A stretch of 64,000 nt of DNA, taken from NCBI RefSeq assembly GCF_036895565.1, contig NZ_CP145904.1:1054001-1118000 (forward strand), written 5' to 3'. The notes under the pieces are model-generated. The model made no database searches. It had not been told where the DNA came from and worked only from the letters and a program-made list of their open reading frames with translations. Source of the stretch: Flavobacterium sp. KS-LB2. Lineage in GTDB: Bacteria > Bacteroidota > Bacteroidia > Flavobacteriales > Flavobacteriaceae. Positions 7,294 through 17,990 of the stretch are shown here, piece by piece; the first letter of the stretch is position 1, and each line of letters starts with the position of its first letter. A program made the translations under genes and the position numbers.

Positions 7294-8298
7294 TTATATT
7301 TTTAGCTTTGTTACTAAATCCTCAAATTTTCGTATGGTTTCTTCCATTGATACTTCTGATTTTCCACCAGCAGCATTGCGATGTCCGCCCCCATTGAAAT
7401 GATCTCTTGCAAATTGATTGACATCAAAATCACCTTGGGAACGAAATGAAATCTTGATGATTTTTTCTGCTGTATTTTCGATAAATATAGCAGTAAAAAC
7501 GATTCCTTTTATACTTAATCCGTAGTTTACAATTCCTTCCGTATCACCTTTTATATAGTCAAAACTGTTTAACTCATCTTGAGTAAGTGTCGTGTAGGCC
7601 GTTTGATGTTCCGTAAAGACTTTCATGTTTTGAAGTGCTCTTCCTAATAATTGTAATCTTCCGAAGGAACTATTGTCAAATAACAAGGTTGGAATTTCCG
7701 TGTTTTCGACACCTAAATCAATTAATTCAGCAACAATTCGATGGGTTGTACCTGTTGTTTTTGGAAAACGAAAAGAGCCTGAATCAGTAAGTATTCCGGT
7801 GTAAATACACGTTCCTATAGTTTTATCAATATCTTCTTTTTTTCCAAGAAATAAAATGAAGTTATAAATCATTTCGCAAGTAGAACCAAAGGAAGTATCA
7901 GAATAAGTAAAAGCGGCATAATCATCTGGTTTTTGATGATGATCAATCATTATAAATGGTGCTTTTAGCTTGACTAACACTTGTTCCATCTCGCCTGTGC
8001 GGTGAAAAGCATTAAAATCTAACGTGAATATAAGTTCCGCTTCCTCCAGAATTTTAGTGCAGTTTTCTTTGTCTTTTTCGTAAATTTTTACGGTTTCTGA
8101 TCCCGGCATCCAAGCTAGAAAATCAGGGAATTCATTTGGGGAAACCACCACAGGATGGTGTTTGTTTTTCAACAAAAAATGATATAATCCTAAGGTAGAG
8201 CCCATGGCATCTCCATCAGGACCTCGGTGCGGAATTATGGCAATTTTTTTTGGAGTTGCTAATAACAACTGAATCGCTTGAATATCTTGTATTTTCAT
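7294..8298 (-). CDS. DHH/DHHA1 phosphoesterase (NrnA-like oligoribonuclease/pAp phosphatase)
   Basis: This 334-residue cytosolic enzyme has the DHH order: IIPHRGPDGDAMGS near the N-terminus, LDFNAFHR, the DHH signature in MIDHHQKPDDY and a C-terminal DHHA1 GGGH motif in HFNGGGHRNAAGG. This combination matches NrnA-type proteins that degrade very short RNAs and dephosphorylate 3'-phosphoadenosine 5'-phosphate using Mn2+. Its stop is 3 bp from the start of gldI, so the two are probably cotranscribed. The substrate is inferred from the family. Confidence 0.88.
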   Translation of the reverse strand: MKIQDIQAIQLLLATPKKIAIIPHRGPDGDAMGSTLGLYHFLLKNKHHPVVVSPNEFPDFLAWMPGSETVKIYEKDKENCTKILEEAELIFTLDFNAFHRTGEMEQVLVKLKAPFIMIDHHQKPDDYAAFTYSDTSFGSTCEMIYNFILFLGKKEDIDKTIGTCIYTGILTDSGSFRFPKTTGTTHRIVAELIDLGVENTEIPTLLFDNSSFGRLQLLGRALQNMKVFTEHQTAYTTLTQDELNSFDYIKGDTEGIVNYGLSIKGIVFTAIFIENTAEKIIKISFRSQGDFDVNQFARDHFNGGGHRNAAGGKSEVSMEETIRKFEDLVTKLKI

Positions 8299-8358
8299 AG
8301 ATTGCGAAATTACATTTTTTTAATGTAAAGTTGAAATCATTAACAGGAATTTCACGGA

Positions 8359-9615
8359 TTACAAAAAACCATTATTTTCTCTTCCTAATTTTTGATACAA
8401 ATGGTATTTAGGTCCTTTTACAATCTGCGTTTTATATATGCCCACAGAGCCAGAACTAAAGTAAGCAATTAAACAGGCGATGCCAATAAAAACCCCACTT
8501 TCAATCCCAAAAAGTTCCATTCCCATAACTGTACAAGCAATAGGAGTGTGCGTTGCTCCCGAAAAAACGGCGACAAATCCCATTCCTGCCAGAAGCGCTA
8601 TTGGTAAAGGAATAATAAGCGATAATGCACTTCCAAGTGTTGCACCTACAAAAAATAGTGGCGTTACTTCACCACCTTTGAATCCTGCTCCTAGGGTAAA
8701 TCCTGTGAATAGTATTTTTAGAATAAAATCATAGGAAGCATTTGCATTAGAAAAGGCATCAACAATTACTGGAACACCTAAACCTATGTATTTTGTAGTT
8801 CCGATAAAGTAAATCGCTATAGCAAGTAGTATTCCTCCAACGAAAGGACGAAGCGGAGGAAAAGATATGGTTTTTGAAAATAAATGACCCCAAAAATGGG
8901 TGCTTCGAGAAAATAACATCGCGGCTAAACCAAAAAGAACACTGACTGGTAGTATCCAAAATAAAGTAGTAAAACTCATTTCGGGGATGATGGGAATGTT
9001 ATAATGGTTGTGTTTTACGTTCCAAAATTCAACAGTGAAATAAGCAATGTAGGCTGTCAAGAAGGATAATGGAATGCTTTTGGAATTGATTTTACTGAAA
9101 AATAATACTTCTAAAGCGAACAAAGCTCCCGCCAAAGGCGTTCCAAAAACAGAGGCAAAACCAGCGCTAATTCCTAGGATAATTATGGTTTTTCTATTGA
9201 CAGTATCAAGTTTGAAGATTCTTGTAAATTGATCGGCAATGGCACCGCCCATTTGTACAGCAGTTCCTTCGCGACCAGCTGAACCTCCAAAAAGATGTGT
9301 AAGTAAGGTGCCAAAAAGCACTAATGGAGCCATTTTTAACGGAATTGTTTTTTGAGGATTTTCATATTCTTCCAATAACAAGTTATTGCCTTTAACTACT
9401 GATTGTCCCCAATAATGGTATCCTAATCCTATTGTTAAACCGCCTATTGGCAAAAGCCAAATAAGCCATTTATTGCTCTCTCTATACTGTGTAACCCAAT
9501 CTAGTGCTACTAAAAAAAAAGCAGATGCCGATCCACAAAAAATGCCTATCAAAACACAAATGAGAATCCATTTGAGTGAAATAAGCAGTATTTTTTTAGT
9601 GTTTTCTAAATTCAT
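8359..9615 (-). CDS. CLC-family anion transporter, possibly of the fluoride (CLC-F/SycA) clade
   Basis: This 418-residue protein has about ten membrane helices. It carries the CLC motif as GSAGREGTAVQMGG, where classic chloride members have GREGP, and the late motif GFVAVFSGATHTPIACTVMG. The central GSGIP loop of chloride CLCs is replaced by KGNNLLLEEY. From memory, GREGT-VQ and loss of the central serine are features of the SycA/CLC-F clade, which exports fluoride; no fluoride riboswitch was recognised upstream. A perfect TACTTTTG promoter element lies 25 bp before the start, inside the end of ridA. Confidence 0.85.
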   Translation of the reverse strand: MNLENTKKILLISLKWILICVLIGIFCGSASAFFLVALDWVTQYRESNKWLIWLLPIGGLTIGLGYHYWGQSVVKGNNLLLEEYENPQKTIPLKMAPLVLFGTLLTHLFGGSAGREGTAVQMGGAIADQFTRIFKLDTVNRKTIIILGISAGFASVFGTPLAGALFALEVLFFSKINSKSIPLSFLTAYIAYFTVEFWNVKHNHYNIPIIPEMSFTTLFWILPVSVLFGLAAMLFSRSTHFWGHLFSKTISFPPLRPFVGGILLAIAIYFIGTTKYIGLGVPVIVDAFSNANASYDFILKILFTGFTLGAGFKGGEVTPLFFVGATLGSALSLIIPLPIALLAGMGFVAVFSGATHTPIACTVMGMELFGIESGVFIGIACLIAYFSSGSVGIYKTQIVKGPKYHLYQKLGRENNGFL

Positions 9616-9640
9616 TACCTTAATTGAAGAACTGTTTTTG

Positions 9641-9648
9641 CAAAAGTA
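9641..9648 (-). promoter_or_regulatory. -7 element for the CLC gene
   Basis: TACTTTTG on the minus strand matches the Bacteroidota -7 consensus TAnnTTTG and ends 25 bp before the CLC start codon. No clear -33 TTTG was seen. Confidence 0.5.
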
Positions 9649-10059
9649 TTATAATCCTTCTTGAATTAATGGTTTTTCAGAAGCAATAGCAGTAAATTCG
9701 ATTTCAACTAAATATTCAGGCGCTACAAGTTGATTGATTCCGTAGAAACCAGTGGTCGGTTTTATGTCTTTAAAAAATTTTGCATGAGCAGTGGCCACGG
9801 CTTCAAATGTAGAAACGTCAGTAGTAAATATACGGGTACGAATGACATCTTTCATGCTTACATTTAGGTCTTCCAAAACCTTTTCTACACGTTCTAAAAT
9901 GTTTAGTGTTTGGGCGTGCGCATCGTCAGCTTTAACTTTTTCACCATCAATAATAGCGACAGTTCCTGACACTTCGATGATGTTTCCAATGCGTACTGCA
10001 CGGCAATATCCCATTTTGTCTTCCCATGGGGAACCTGTTAATATGTTTTCTCTTTTCAT
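9649..10059 (-). CDS. RidA/YjgF-family enamine/imine deaminase-like protein
   Basis: This 136-residue protein has the Rid fold signatures: GYCRAVRIGNIIEVSGTVAI, AHAQTLNILERVEKVLEDL, the conserved arginine in DVIRTRIFTTDV and the C-terminal VEIEFTAIAS. Rid proteins hydrolyse reactive 2-aminoacrylate-type intermediates. The family is diverse, and the motif layout fits a RutC- or Rid-like subgroup rather than canonical RidA. It is transcribed alone, with the CLC promoter embedded at its 3' end. Confidence 0.85.
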   Translation of the reverse strand: MKRENILTGSPWEDKMGYCRAVRIGNIIEVSGTVAIIDGEKVKADDAHAQTLNILERVEKVLEDLNVSMKDVIRTRIFTTDVSTFEAVATAHAKFFKDIKPTTGFYGINQLVAPEYLVEIEFTAIASEKPLIQEGL

Positions 10060-10433
10060 TTTAATTGTGTTTAGGTATTACTTGCATTGTTTAAATGCAA
10101 TTTTTGGTGTGGCATAATATTTGCAATTTATAAAAAATACTGAAATGAAAAACAGTAATTTTTAATTAAAAACGTCCATTTTTTTGGAGAATTGTTAGAA
10201 TAATATAGGTTCTTAAACGCAATAAATTTAAAAATTGAATGTTATAAATGAAAGTTAAATTATATAATACGTTGTCATTATATAGGATTAGTTTTTTATT
10301 TTTAAAATTTTACAAGCACTGATAAACCAATTAGAAAAAGTTATGAAATGAGCAAAATTGAAGTTGGGTTGCAAACACCAATGATGATATGCGAATTACA
10401 TATGACTAATATAAAAACAGAAAATACTAACAT
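10060..10433. other. Gene-free divergent intergenic region
   Basis: This 374-bp AT-rich stretch separates divergent genes. It contains a small inverted repeat TTGCAT/ATGCAA at 10082-10099 and the weak stem TCCATTTTTTTGGA. I found no ORF, no convincing TAnnTTTG element and no terminator. Confidence 0.5.
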
Positions 10434-11102
10434 ATGAAAAGGATTTTATTTTTAATGATTGCCATAAGTATGTCTTTAAGTGGATATGCTCAGAATGAAT
10501 TTAGTTCAAAATTTACGCCCATTCCCCTCAAAAATAACGCCCCTAAAATTAAAAAAGTAACTCCTCCAAAAGCAGAGGTTCCTCCAATTAAGACTCCCAA
10601 TGTATTTAAAAATCCAGAACTTTTAAATCCAAACCCGAGTCCTTCCCTTTCAATTACTCCTGCCAGTAATTTTTCGATGACTCCGAAGAATGAATTTATT
10701 AATCCGGGAGATGTTTACAGAGATAAATTAAACAAAAAAGAAGACAATTCAGAGGGAATTGTATACCGAAAAAATCAAAATTTAGGGAATTTTACAACAA
10801 GTTCGCTTACCGCCAAAGTAAGATACAGAGACGCGGCTTATGTTGATGGAGATAAGATACGCGTGTACTTGAATGATAAAGTAATAGAATACCAAGTAAA
10901 TTTGGATGGTAATTTCCAGGGTTTTGAAATTGTTCTAGAAAAAGGTTTCAACAAGATAGACTTCGAAGCTTTGAACCAAGGAAGTTCAGGTCCAAATACT
11001 GCTGAGTTTCAAATTTATGATGATAATGGCGGTTTGATTTCGGCCAGTCAATGGAATCTTGGAACGGGTTTTAAAGCAACTATTATTGTTACAAAAGAAT
11101 AA
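10434..11102 (+). CDS. Secreted protein of unknown function with a proline-rich N-terminus
   Basis: This 222-residue protein begins with a signal peptide (to about 19, GYAQ). A stretch rich in Pro, Lys and Asn to about 85 follows (KVTPPKAEVPPIKTPN, ELLNPNPSPSLS), then a C-terminal beta-rich domain of about 100 residues (SLTAKVRYRDAAYVDGDKIR, GFEIVLEKGFNKIDFEALNQ). The C-terminal domain looks like a small secreted beta-sandwich. It is known to me only as a flavobacterial hypothetical protein. It faces a convergent lipoprotein gene 18 bp away. Confidence 0.65.
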   Translation: MKRILFLMIAISMSLSGYAQNEFSSKFTPIPLKNNAPKIKKVTPPKAEVPPIKTPNVFKNPELLNPNPSPSLSITPASNFSMTPKNEFINPGDVYRDKLNKKEDNSEGIVYRKNQNLGNFTTSSLTAKVRYRDAAYVDGDKIRVYLNDKVIEYQVNLDGNFQGFEIVLEKGFNKIDFEALNQGSSGPNTAEFQIYDDNGGLISASQWNLGTGFKATIIVTKE

Positions 11103-11120
11103 TTTAGCACCGCAAATTTC

Positions 11121-11648
11121 TTAAAATGGATCTGCTGTAACCCTGAATTTCATATCAGATTTAACGGTTATATCTTGCGTCAAGCTTTCTTTAAGAACCG
11201 CTTTGGTTCTTATTTTATAGGAAGACGCTTTTACGTATTTGTCTAGTTTCTGAGAAGTACACGTTAGATTTAGAACGTTTGAAGTCGAATTGATGTCATC
11301 TAAATAAGCCAGCTCTATTTCATCATTTCCATCTGTTGAAATGTATAAATGAATCGATTTTAAAAAACTAAAAGTCTTAGTGCTTGGATTCGTTATGGTT
11401 AACTTCAGCGAGCTTAATTTTACATCTTTTACTAAGTCAGCTTTAGTGTTATTGTTTTCAAAAGTAGCACTAGAGTTTGTAGTAACATCGGGAGTAACTA
11501 TGTCAAAAGCGGTACCTAGTGGAAATCCGCTTTCAATGGTAAAAGTGGTTTGATTGTCTATTGAAAAAGTCAATAAATCATCAATCACATTACAGGAAGT
11601 AATTAAAAGCAGTATTGTTACTATTGATAAATAAATTCTTGTTCTCAT
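11121..11648 (-). CDS. Lipoprotein of unknown function
   Basis: This 175-residue protein has a lipoprotein signal (ILLLITSCNVIDD, cysteine near residue 19). The rest reads as a Thr/Ser/Asn-rich beta-sandwich (LKLTITNPSTKTFSFLKSIH, IELAYLDD, DITVKSDMKFRVTADPF), similar in style to late-embryogenesis-like or immunoglobulin-like Bacteroidota lipoproteins. It is a single-gene unit with no functional partner nearby. Confidence 0.65.
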   Translation of the reverse strand: MRTRIYLSIVTILLLITSCNVIDDLLTFSIDNQTTFTIESGFPLGTAFDIVTPDVTTNSSATFENNNTKADLVKDVKLSSLKLTITNPSTKTFSFLKSIHLYISTDGNDEIELAYLDDINSTSNVLNLTCTSQKLDKYVKASSYKIRTKAVLKESLTQDITVKSDMKFRVTADPF

Positions 11649-11818
11649 TGTAATGGTGTTTTTTTAGATTATTTTAGAATGTATTTTGTCACTTACGAAA
11701 ATTGTAGTGTATAGGTTTTTTTAAGGCAATTTGATTTGATTTTGGTCCAATAATGGAAGTGGGGCAAATAAAAAGAATATTTTTCAAAAATCAATTTTTC
11801 AATTCAAAATATAAAAAG

Positions 11819-11826
11819 TATTTTTG
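11819..11826 (+). promoter_or_regulatory. -7 element very close to the guaA start
   Basis: TATTTTTG matches TAnnTTTG exactly and ends three bases before the ATG at 11830. A T-rich stretch at 11795-11799 sits at the distance of a -33 box. If the element is used, transcription would begin at or just inside the coding region. Confidence 0.45.
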
Positions 11827-11829
11827 CGC

Positions 11830-13359
11830 ATGCAACACAACGTACTTATTTTAGATTTCGGATCGCAATATACACAGCTTATTGCGCGTAGAGTTCGCGA
11901 ATTAAATATATTCTGCGAAATATTCCCTTACAATCATTTCCCGAGTGATTTATCATCTTATAAAGCAGTAATTCTTGGAGGAAGCCCTTTTTCTGTTCGT
12001 TCAGAAGATGCGCCACATCCTGATTTATCTCAAATTAGAGGAAAACTACCTTTGCTAGCCGTATGTTACGGAGCACAATATTTATCTCACTTTAGTGGAG
12101 GTGAAGTAGCAGCTTCGAACACCAGAGAATATGGTAGAGCTAATTTGTCATTTATAAAAGAGAATGAGGTTTTCTTTGAAGGTGTTTCAGAGAATAGCCA
12201 AGTTTGGATGAGTCATAGTGATAGTATCAAGGCACTGCCAACTGATGGAGTGAAAATTGCAAGTACACACGACGTGGAATATGCAGCGTATAGAATTGAA
12301 GGCGAAACTACTTACGCGATTCAATACCACCCAGAAGTTTTCCATTCTACAGATGGATCAAAAATGCTAGAAAACTTTTTAGTAAAAATTGCTGAAGTTC
12401 CTCAAAATTTTACTCCAAATGCTTTCGTTGAAGAAATGGTAGCAGAATTAAAAGAAAAACTGCAAGACGATAAAGTGGTTCTTGGTCTTTCTGGAGGAGT
12501 AGATTCTACAGTAGCTGCAGTTTTATTGCACCAAGCTATTGGGAAAAACTTATATTGTATTTTTGTAAATAATGGTTTACTTCGTAAAAACGAATTCCAA
12601 AACGTATTGAATCAATACAAAGGAATGGGTTTAAATGTAAAAGGAGTAGATGCTGGAGATCGTTTTTTATCTGAATTAGCAGGTGTAAGCGATCCAGAAA
12701 CCAAACGTAAAATTATTGGACGTGTATTTATCGAAGTTTTCGATGATGAATCACACCTTATAGAAGATGTAAAATGGTTGGCTCAAGGAACAATTTATCC
12801 AGATGTTATTGAATCAGTTTCGGTAAAAGGACCTTCGGCAACGATTAAATCACACCATAATGTAGGGGGTTTACCTGATTACATGAAGTTGAAAATCGTA
12901 GAACCTTTGCGTATGCTTTTTAAAGATGAAGTACGTCGAGTAGGAGCTTCATTAGGTATTGATCCAGAATTATTGGGAAGACATCCTTTTCCAGGGCCAG
13001 GATTGTCAATTCGAATTTTAGGAGATATCACGCCAGAGAAAGTGCAAATTTTACAAGATGTAGATGCTGTTTTTATTGACGGATTGAAATCTTGGGGATT
13101 GTATGATAAAGTATGGCAAGCGGGAGCGATTTTACTTCCTGTGAATAGTGTGGGTGTAATGGGTGACGAGCGTACCTATGAGAAAGTGATTGCCCTTCGT
13201 GCAGTTGAATCTACTGATGGTATGACAGCGGACTGGGTACACTTGCCGTATGAGTTCTTGATGAAAATATCTAATGATATCATCAATAAAGTAAAAGGGG
13301 TAAATAGAGTGGTGTATGACATTAGTTCTAAACCACCTGCAACTATTGAGTGGGAATAA
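11830..13359 (+). CDS. guaA: GMP synthase (glutamine-hydrolysing)
   Basis: The enzyme converts XMP to GMP using ATP and glutamine. An N-terminal class I amidotransferase domain (nucleophile C79 in [17 protein letters not shown]) is followed by an ATP-pyrophosphatase domain (P-loop LSGGVDSTV) and the C-terminal dimerisation domain, which ends PPATIEWE as in nearly all GuaA proteins. The length of 509 residues is normal. The frame can also open at a TTG at 11824, but the ATG at 11830 ([13 protein letters not shown]) fits the family. A -7 element just upstream leaves no room for a long leader. Confidence 0.97.
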   Translation: MQHNVLILDFGSQYTQLIARRVRELNIFCEIFPYNHFPSDLSSYKAVILGGSPFSVRSEDAPHPDLSQIRGKLPLLAVCYGAQYLSHFSGGEVAASNTREYGRANLSFIKENEVFFEGVSENSQVWMSHSDSIKALPTDGVKIASTHDVEYAAYRIEGETTYAIQYHPEVFHSTDGSKMLENFLVKIAEVPQNFTPNAFVEEMVAELKEKLQDDKVVLGLSGGVDSTVAAVLLHQAIGKNLYCIFVNNGLLRKNEFQNVLNQYKGMGLNVKGVDAGDRFLSELAGVSDPETKRKIIGRVFIEVFDDESHLIEDVKWLAQGTIYPDVIESVSVKGPSATIKSHHNVGGLPDYMKLKIVEPLRMLFKDEVRRVGASLGIDPELLGRHPFPGPGLSIRILGDITPEKVQILQDVDAVFIDGLKSWGLYDKVWQAGAILLPVNSVGVMGDERTYEKVIALRAVESTDGMTADWVHLPYEFLMKISNDIINKVKGVNRVVYDISSKPPATIEWE

Positions 13360-13413
13360 TAATTAGATTTTAATATAATCTTTTGAACATCAATTTTTTA
13401 ATGTTCGCTATAA

Positions 13414-13451
13414 AACGGTATCAGATTTTTGGAATAAAATTTGATACCGTT
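13414..13451 (+). terminator. Hairpin after guaA
   Basis: A 10-bp perfect stem (AACGGTATCA with TGATACCGTT) is extended by AAAA/TTTT-type pairs in the 18-nt loop. It lies 55 bp after the guaA stop. The T-run after the stem is poor, so it may be a processing or stability structure rather than a classic terminator. Confidence 0.55.
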
Positions 13452-13488
13452 CGTTATTAATAATTATATAATTTTATAAATAAGAAGG

Positions 13489-15444
13489 ATGAAATATTTT
13501 TTTGCGATATGTATGACGGCTTTGTTTTTTAGTTACAACGTTTTTTCACAAGAAAAATCGACTACACATAAAGTAGAGAAAGGAGAGACAATCAGGCAGA
13601 TTGCAATAAAATACAACGTTACTCCGTATGATATTTACCAATTAAATCCAGACGCGCTAAGTGGTTTAAAACCCAATAGTGTTTTGTTGATTCCAAAGAG
13701 CAACGGCAAACAAAAAGTAGCAGTTCATGCTAAGGCAAATGCGAAAGCGATTACCCATGAAGTAGCACCAAAGGAAACTTTGTATGGTATCGAAAAAAAA
13801 TATGGTGTTTCTGACGAAGCATTAAAACAAGCCAATCCTTTTTTAGAAAAAGATGGATTGCAAATAGGGCAAATCCTTACGATTCCTTCTGGAATTGGCA
13901 AGAAGAATAGTATTCCAGAACAAATAAAAGCAGTCTATCATGATGTTCTTCCTAAAGAAACCAAATATTCTATTGCTAAGAAATACGGTATTACTATTGA
14001 AGAATTAGAGAAGAAAAACCCTGAAATAGTTTCAAATTTACCTATTGGTTATAAATTAATTATCAAAGGAAATCCTGAAAATTCGCTACCTAAAGTGGAT
14101 AAAACGACCACTGCCGTTGAAGTTAAAAAAGAAATTGTAAAATCCACTACTCCAAAAGTTTTTCCAAAAATTAATTATATAGATTATGTGGTAAAACCAA
14201 AAGAAACACTGTATAGTTTATCAAAAATCTCAGGTTTAGCGCAAGAGGAATTAATTAAATTGAATCCGGCTTTATCCAATGGTGTTGAAATAGGAATGAT
14301 TTTAAAAGTGCCTGAATCAGCTTCTATTCCACAGCAAGCAGAGTCTAAAAAAGAGTATGCTGTAATCTCAAAGGAAAGCTCTAGTAGAAAGAAACTAGTG
14401 TTGCTTTTGCCTTTCAATGTTTCAAAAATTGAGAGTGATACAGTCAATTCGACTGCAATGCGCTTGAAGAAAGATAAATTCTTAAACATGACTTTAGATT
14501 TTTATGCAGGAGCTTTAGTGGCGATTGATTCGGCTAAACAACTAGGATTGTCAATAGATGTTAGTGTTTTTGATTCTCAAGAAACTAAAAACACCTCGGC
14601 AGTTGCTGCGCTAATTAAAGAAAATAATCTAGAAAATGCAGATGCGATCATTGGGCCTTTCTATCAAAATAATGTGGAGAAAGCAGCTGAATTATTAAGT
14701 GCAAATCAAGTACCTGTAATTTCACCTTTGTCAAAAGATACGGGCGATTCGTTTAGCAATATGTTTCAAACAATACCTACTGCTGTTGTTACAAAAAATG
14801 CTATGTTCGATTTCATGAGAGCTAAAAATGGGAATATTATAGCGGTAGTTGATAGGAAAAAAGAATCTGTTATACAGTTTATAAAAGAGAATCATACAGA
14901 TGTGAAATTTTCAACGCTTACTGCAAATGGAGGTGTGTCTGCTGAAAATTTGAAAAGTTTATTTGTGAAAGATAGAACAAACTATGTGGTTATGGAAACA
15001 GGAAACACAGGAATGATTAAAACTACAATAGCAACTATGTTAGGTGCTATGGCCACTTATAAAGTGCAATTGGTTATTTTAGAACCAAACGAAACATTAG
15101 ATACAGATGAGATTAATTTTGTGAATCTAACAAAATTGAAATTAATGTATCCATCTGTTTCTCGCGAAAACGAATCTCCTGAAGCTTTAGTCTTCGAAAA
15201 AGAGTTTAAAAAGAAAAATAAAATTTATCCTAACGCATTTGCTACAAGAGGTTTTGATATTACTTTTGATACGATGATGCGTTTGTCACAAGATAAAAAA
15301 TATCAAGAAACGATTGAGAGTACTGCTACGGAACAGGTAGATAATAAGTTCGAATTTTACAAAAAGGAAGATGGTGGCTACATTAATAAAGGAGTGTACA
15401 TCTTATATTATGACACTGATTTAACTATAAAACAAGCAAACTAA
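13489..15444 (+). CDS. LysM-repeat protein fused to a type 1 periplasmic-binding-protein domain
   Basis: This 651-residue exported protein (signal peptide to about 20) carries four LysM repeats, at about 26-70, 88-133, 149-193 and 231-275. Each has the K(G/P)(E/K)T...I...Y....L...NP core. A PBP1-like ligand-binding domain follows from about 300 to the end (KLVLLLPFN, DADAIIGPFYQNNVEKAAEL, NVPVISPLSKD-like phrase). LysM repeats bind peptidoglycan, so the protein is probably a wall-anchored periplasmic sensor or synthase activator; the second role is conjecture based on the similar fold of LpoA. The osmC start overlaps its stop codon, so the two genes are translationally coupled. Confidence 0.85.
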   Translation: MKYFFAICMTALFFSYNVFSQEKSTTHKVEKGETIRQIAIKYNVTPYDIYQLNPDALSGLKPNSVLLIPKSNGKQKVAVHAKANAKAITHEVAPKETLYGIEKKYGVSDEALKQANPFLEKDGLQIGQILTIPSGIGKKNSIPEQIKAVYHDVLPKETKYSIAKKYGITIEELEKKNPEIVSNLPIGYKLIIKGNPENSLPKVDKTTTAVEVKKEIVKSTTPKVFPKINYIDYVVKPKETLYSLSKISGLAQEELIKLNPALSNGVEIGMILKVPESASIPQQAESKKEYAVISKESSSRKKLVLLLPFNVSKIESDTVNSTAMRLKKDKFLNMTLDFYAGALVAIDSAKQLGLSIDVSVFDSQETKNTSAVAALIKENNLENADAIIGPFYQNNVEKAAELLSANQVPVISPLSKDTGDSFSNMFQTIPTAVVTKNAMFDFMRAKNGNIIAVVDRKKESVIQFIKENHTDVKFSTLTANGGVSAENLKSLFVKDRTNYVVMETGNTGMIKTTIATMLGAMATYKVQLVILEPNETLDTDEINFVNLTKLKLMYPSVSRENESPEALVFEKEFKKKNKIYPNAFATRGFDITFDTMMRLSQDKKYQETIESTATEQVDNKFEFYKKEDGGYINKGVYILYYDTDLTIKQAN

Positions 15445-15845
15445 TGACATCAAAAGTAACGTATTTAGGAGATTTAAGAACCTCTTCAATTCATTTGCAA
15501 TCAGGAAATGAAATTATTTCGGATGCTCCTATAGATAACAATGGAAAAGGTGAAGCTTTCTCTCCAACGGATACTGTAGCGAATGCTTTGGCAAGTTGTA
15601 TGATGACGGTTATGGGAATCAAAGCACGTGATTTGGAAGTTGATTTAAAAGGTTCGACAGCTGAAGTTACTAAAATTATGAATGCAGATCCAAGACGCAT
15701 TGGGGCAATCGAAATTACTTTTGAAATACATGGAGTTGCCGATGAAAAGAATAAGACTATTCTAGAAAGAGTCGCTATGACGTGTCCTGTTTTTCTAAGT
15801 TTAAATGCTGAAATCGAAAAACGTATTATTTTTAACTGGAAATAA
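15444..15845 (+). CDS. OsmC/Ohr-family peroxiredoxin-like protein
   Basis: This 133-residue protein has the paired redox cysteines of the OsmC fold, in ANALASCMMTVMGIKA and VAMTCPVFLSLN. The SPTDTVANALASC phrase is typical of the family, which detoxifies organic hydroperoxides. The ATG overlaps the previous stop by one base (TAATG), which suggests coupled translation with the LysM gene. A long hairpin terminator closes the operon. Confidence 0.9.
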   Translation: MTSKVTYLGDLRTSSIHLQSGNEIISDAPIDNNGKGEAFSPTDTVANALASCMMTVMGIKARDLEVDLKGSTAEVTKIMNADPRRIGAIEITFEIHGVADEKNKTILERVAMTCPVFLSLNAEIEKRIIFNWK

Positions 15846-15853
15846 AGATTTGC

Positions 15854-15918
15854 GAAGCAAGAGACAAGACACAAGAACTATGTAAAGGTCGTGTGTTTTG
15901 TCTCTTGCTTCTTTTTTT
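15854..15918 (+). terminator. Long-stem terminator after osmC
   Basis: The 19-bp arm GAAGCAAGAGACAAGACAC (15854-15872) pairs with 15893-15911 with one mismatch and is followed by seven T residues. It lies directly before the next gene's leader. Confidence 0.85.
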
Positions 15919-15924
15919 ATAAAA

Positions 15925-17924
<2,000 letters not shown>

Positions 17925-17990
17925 TTTTTTGTTTTTTGAAACAATTCAACAAACGAGATACTAATAGATTAAACTTTTTTAAATATTATA

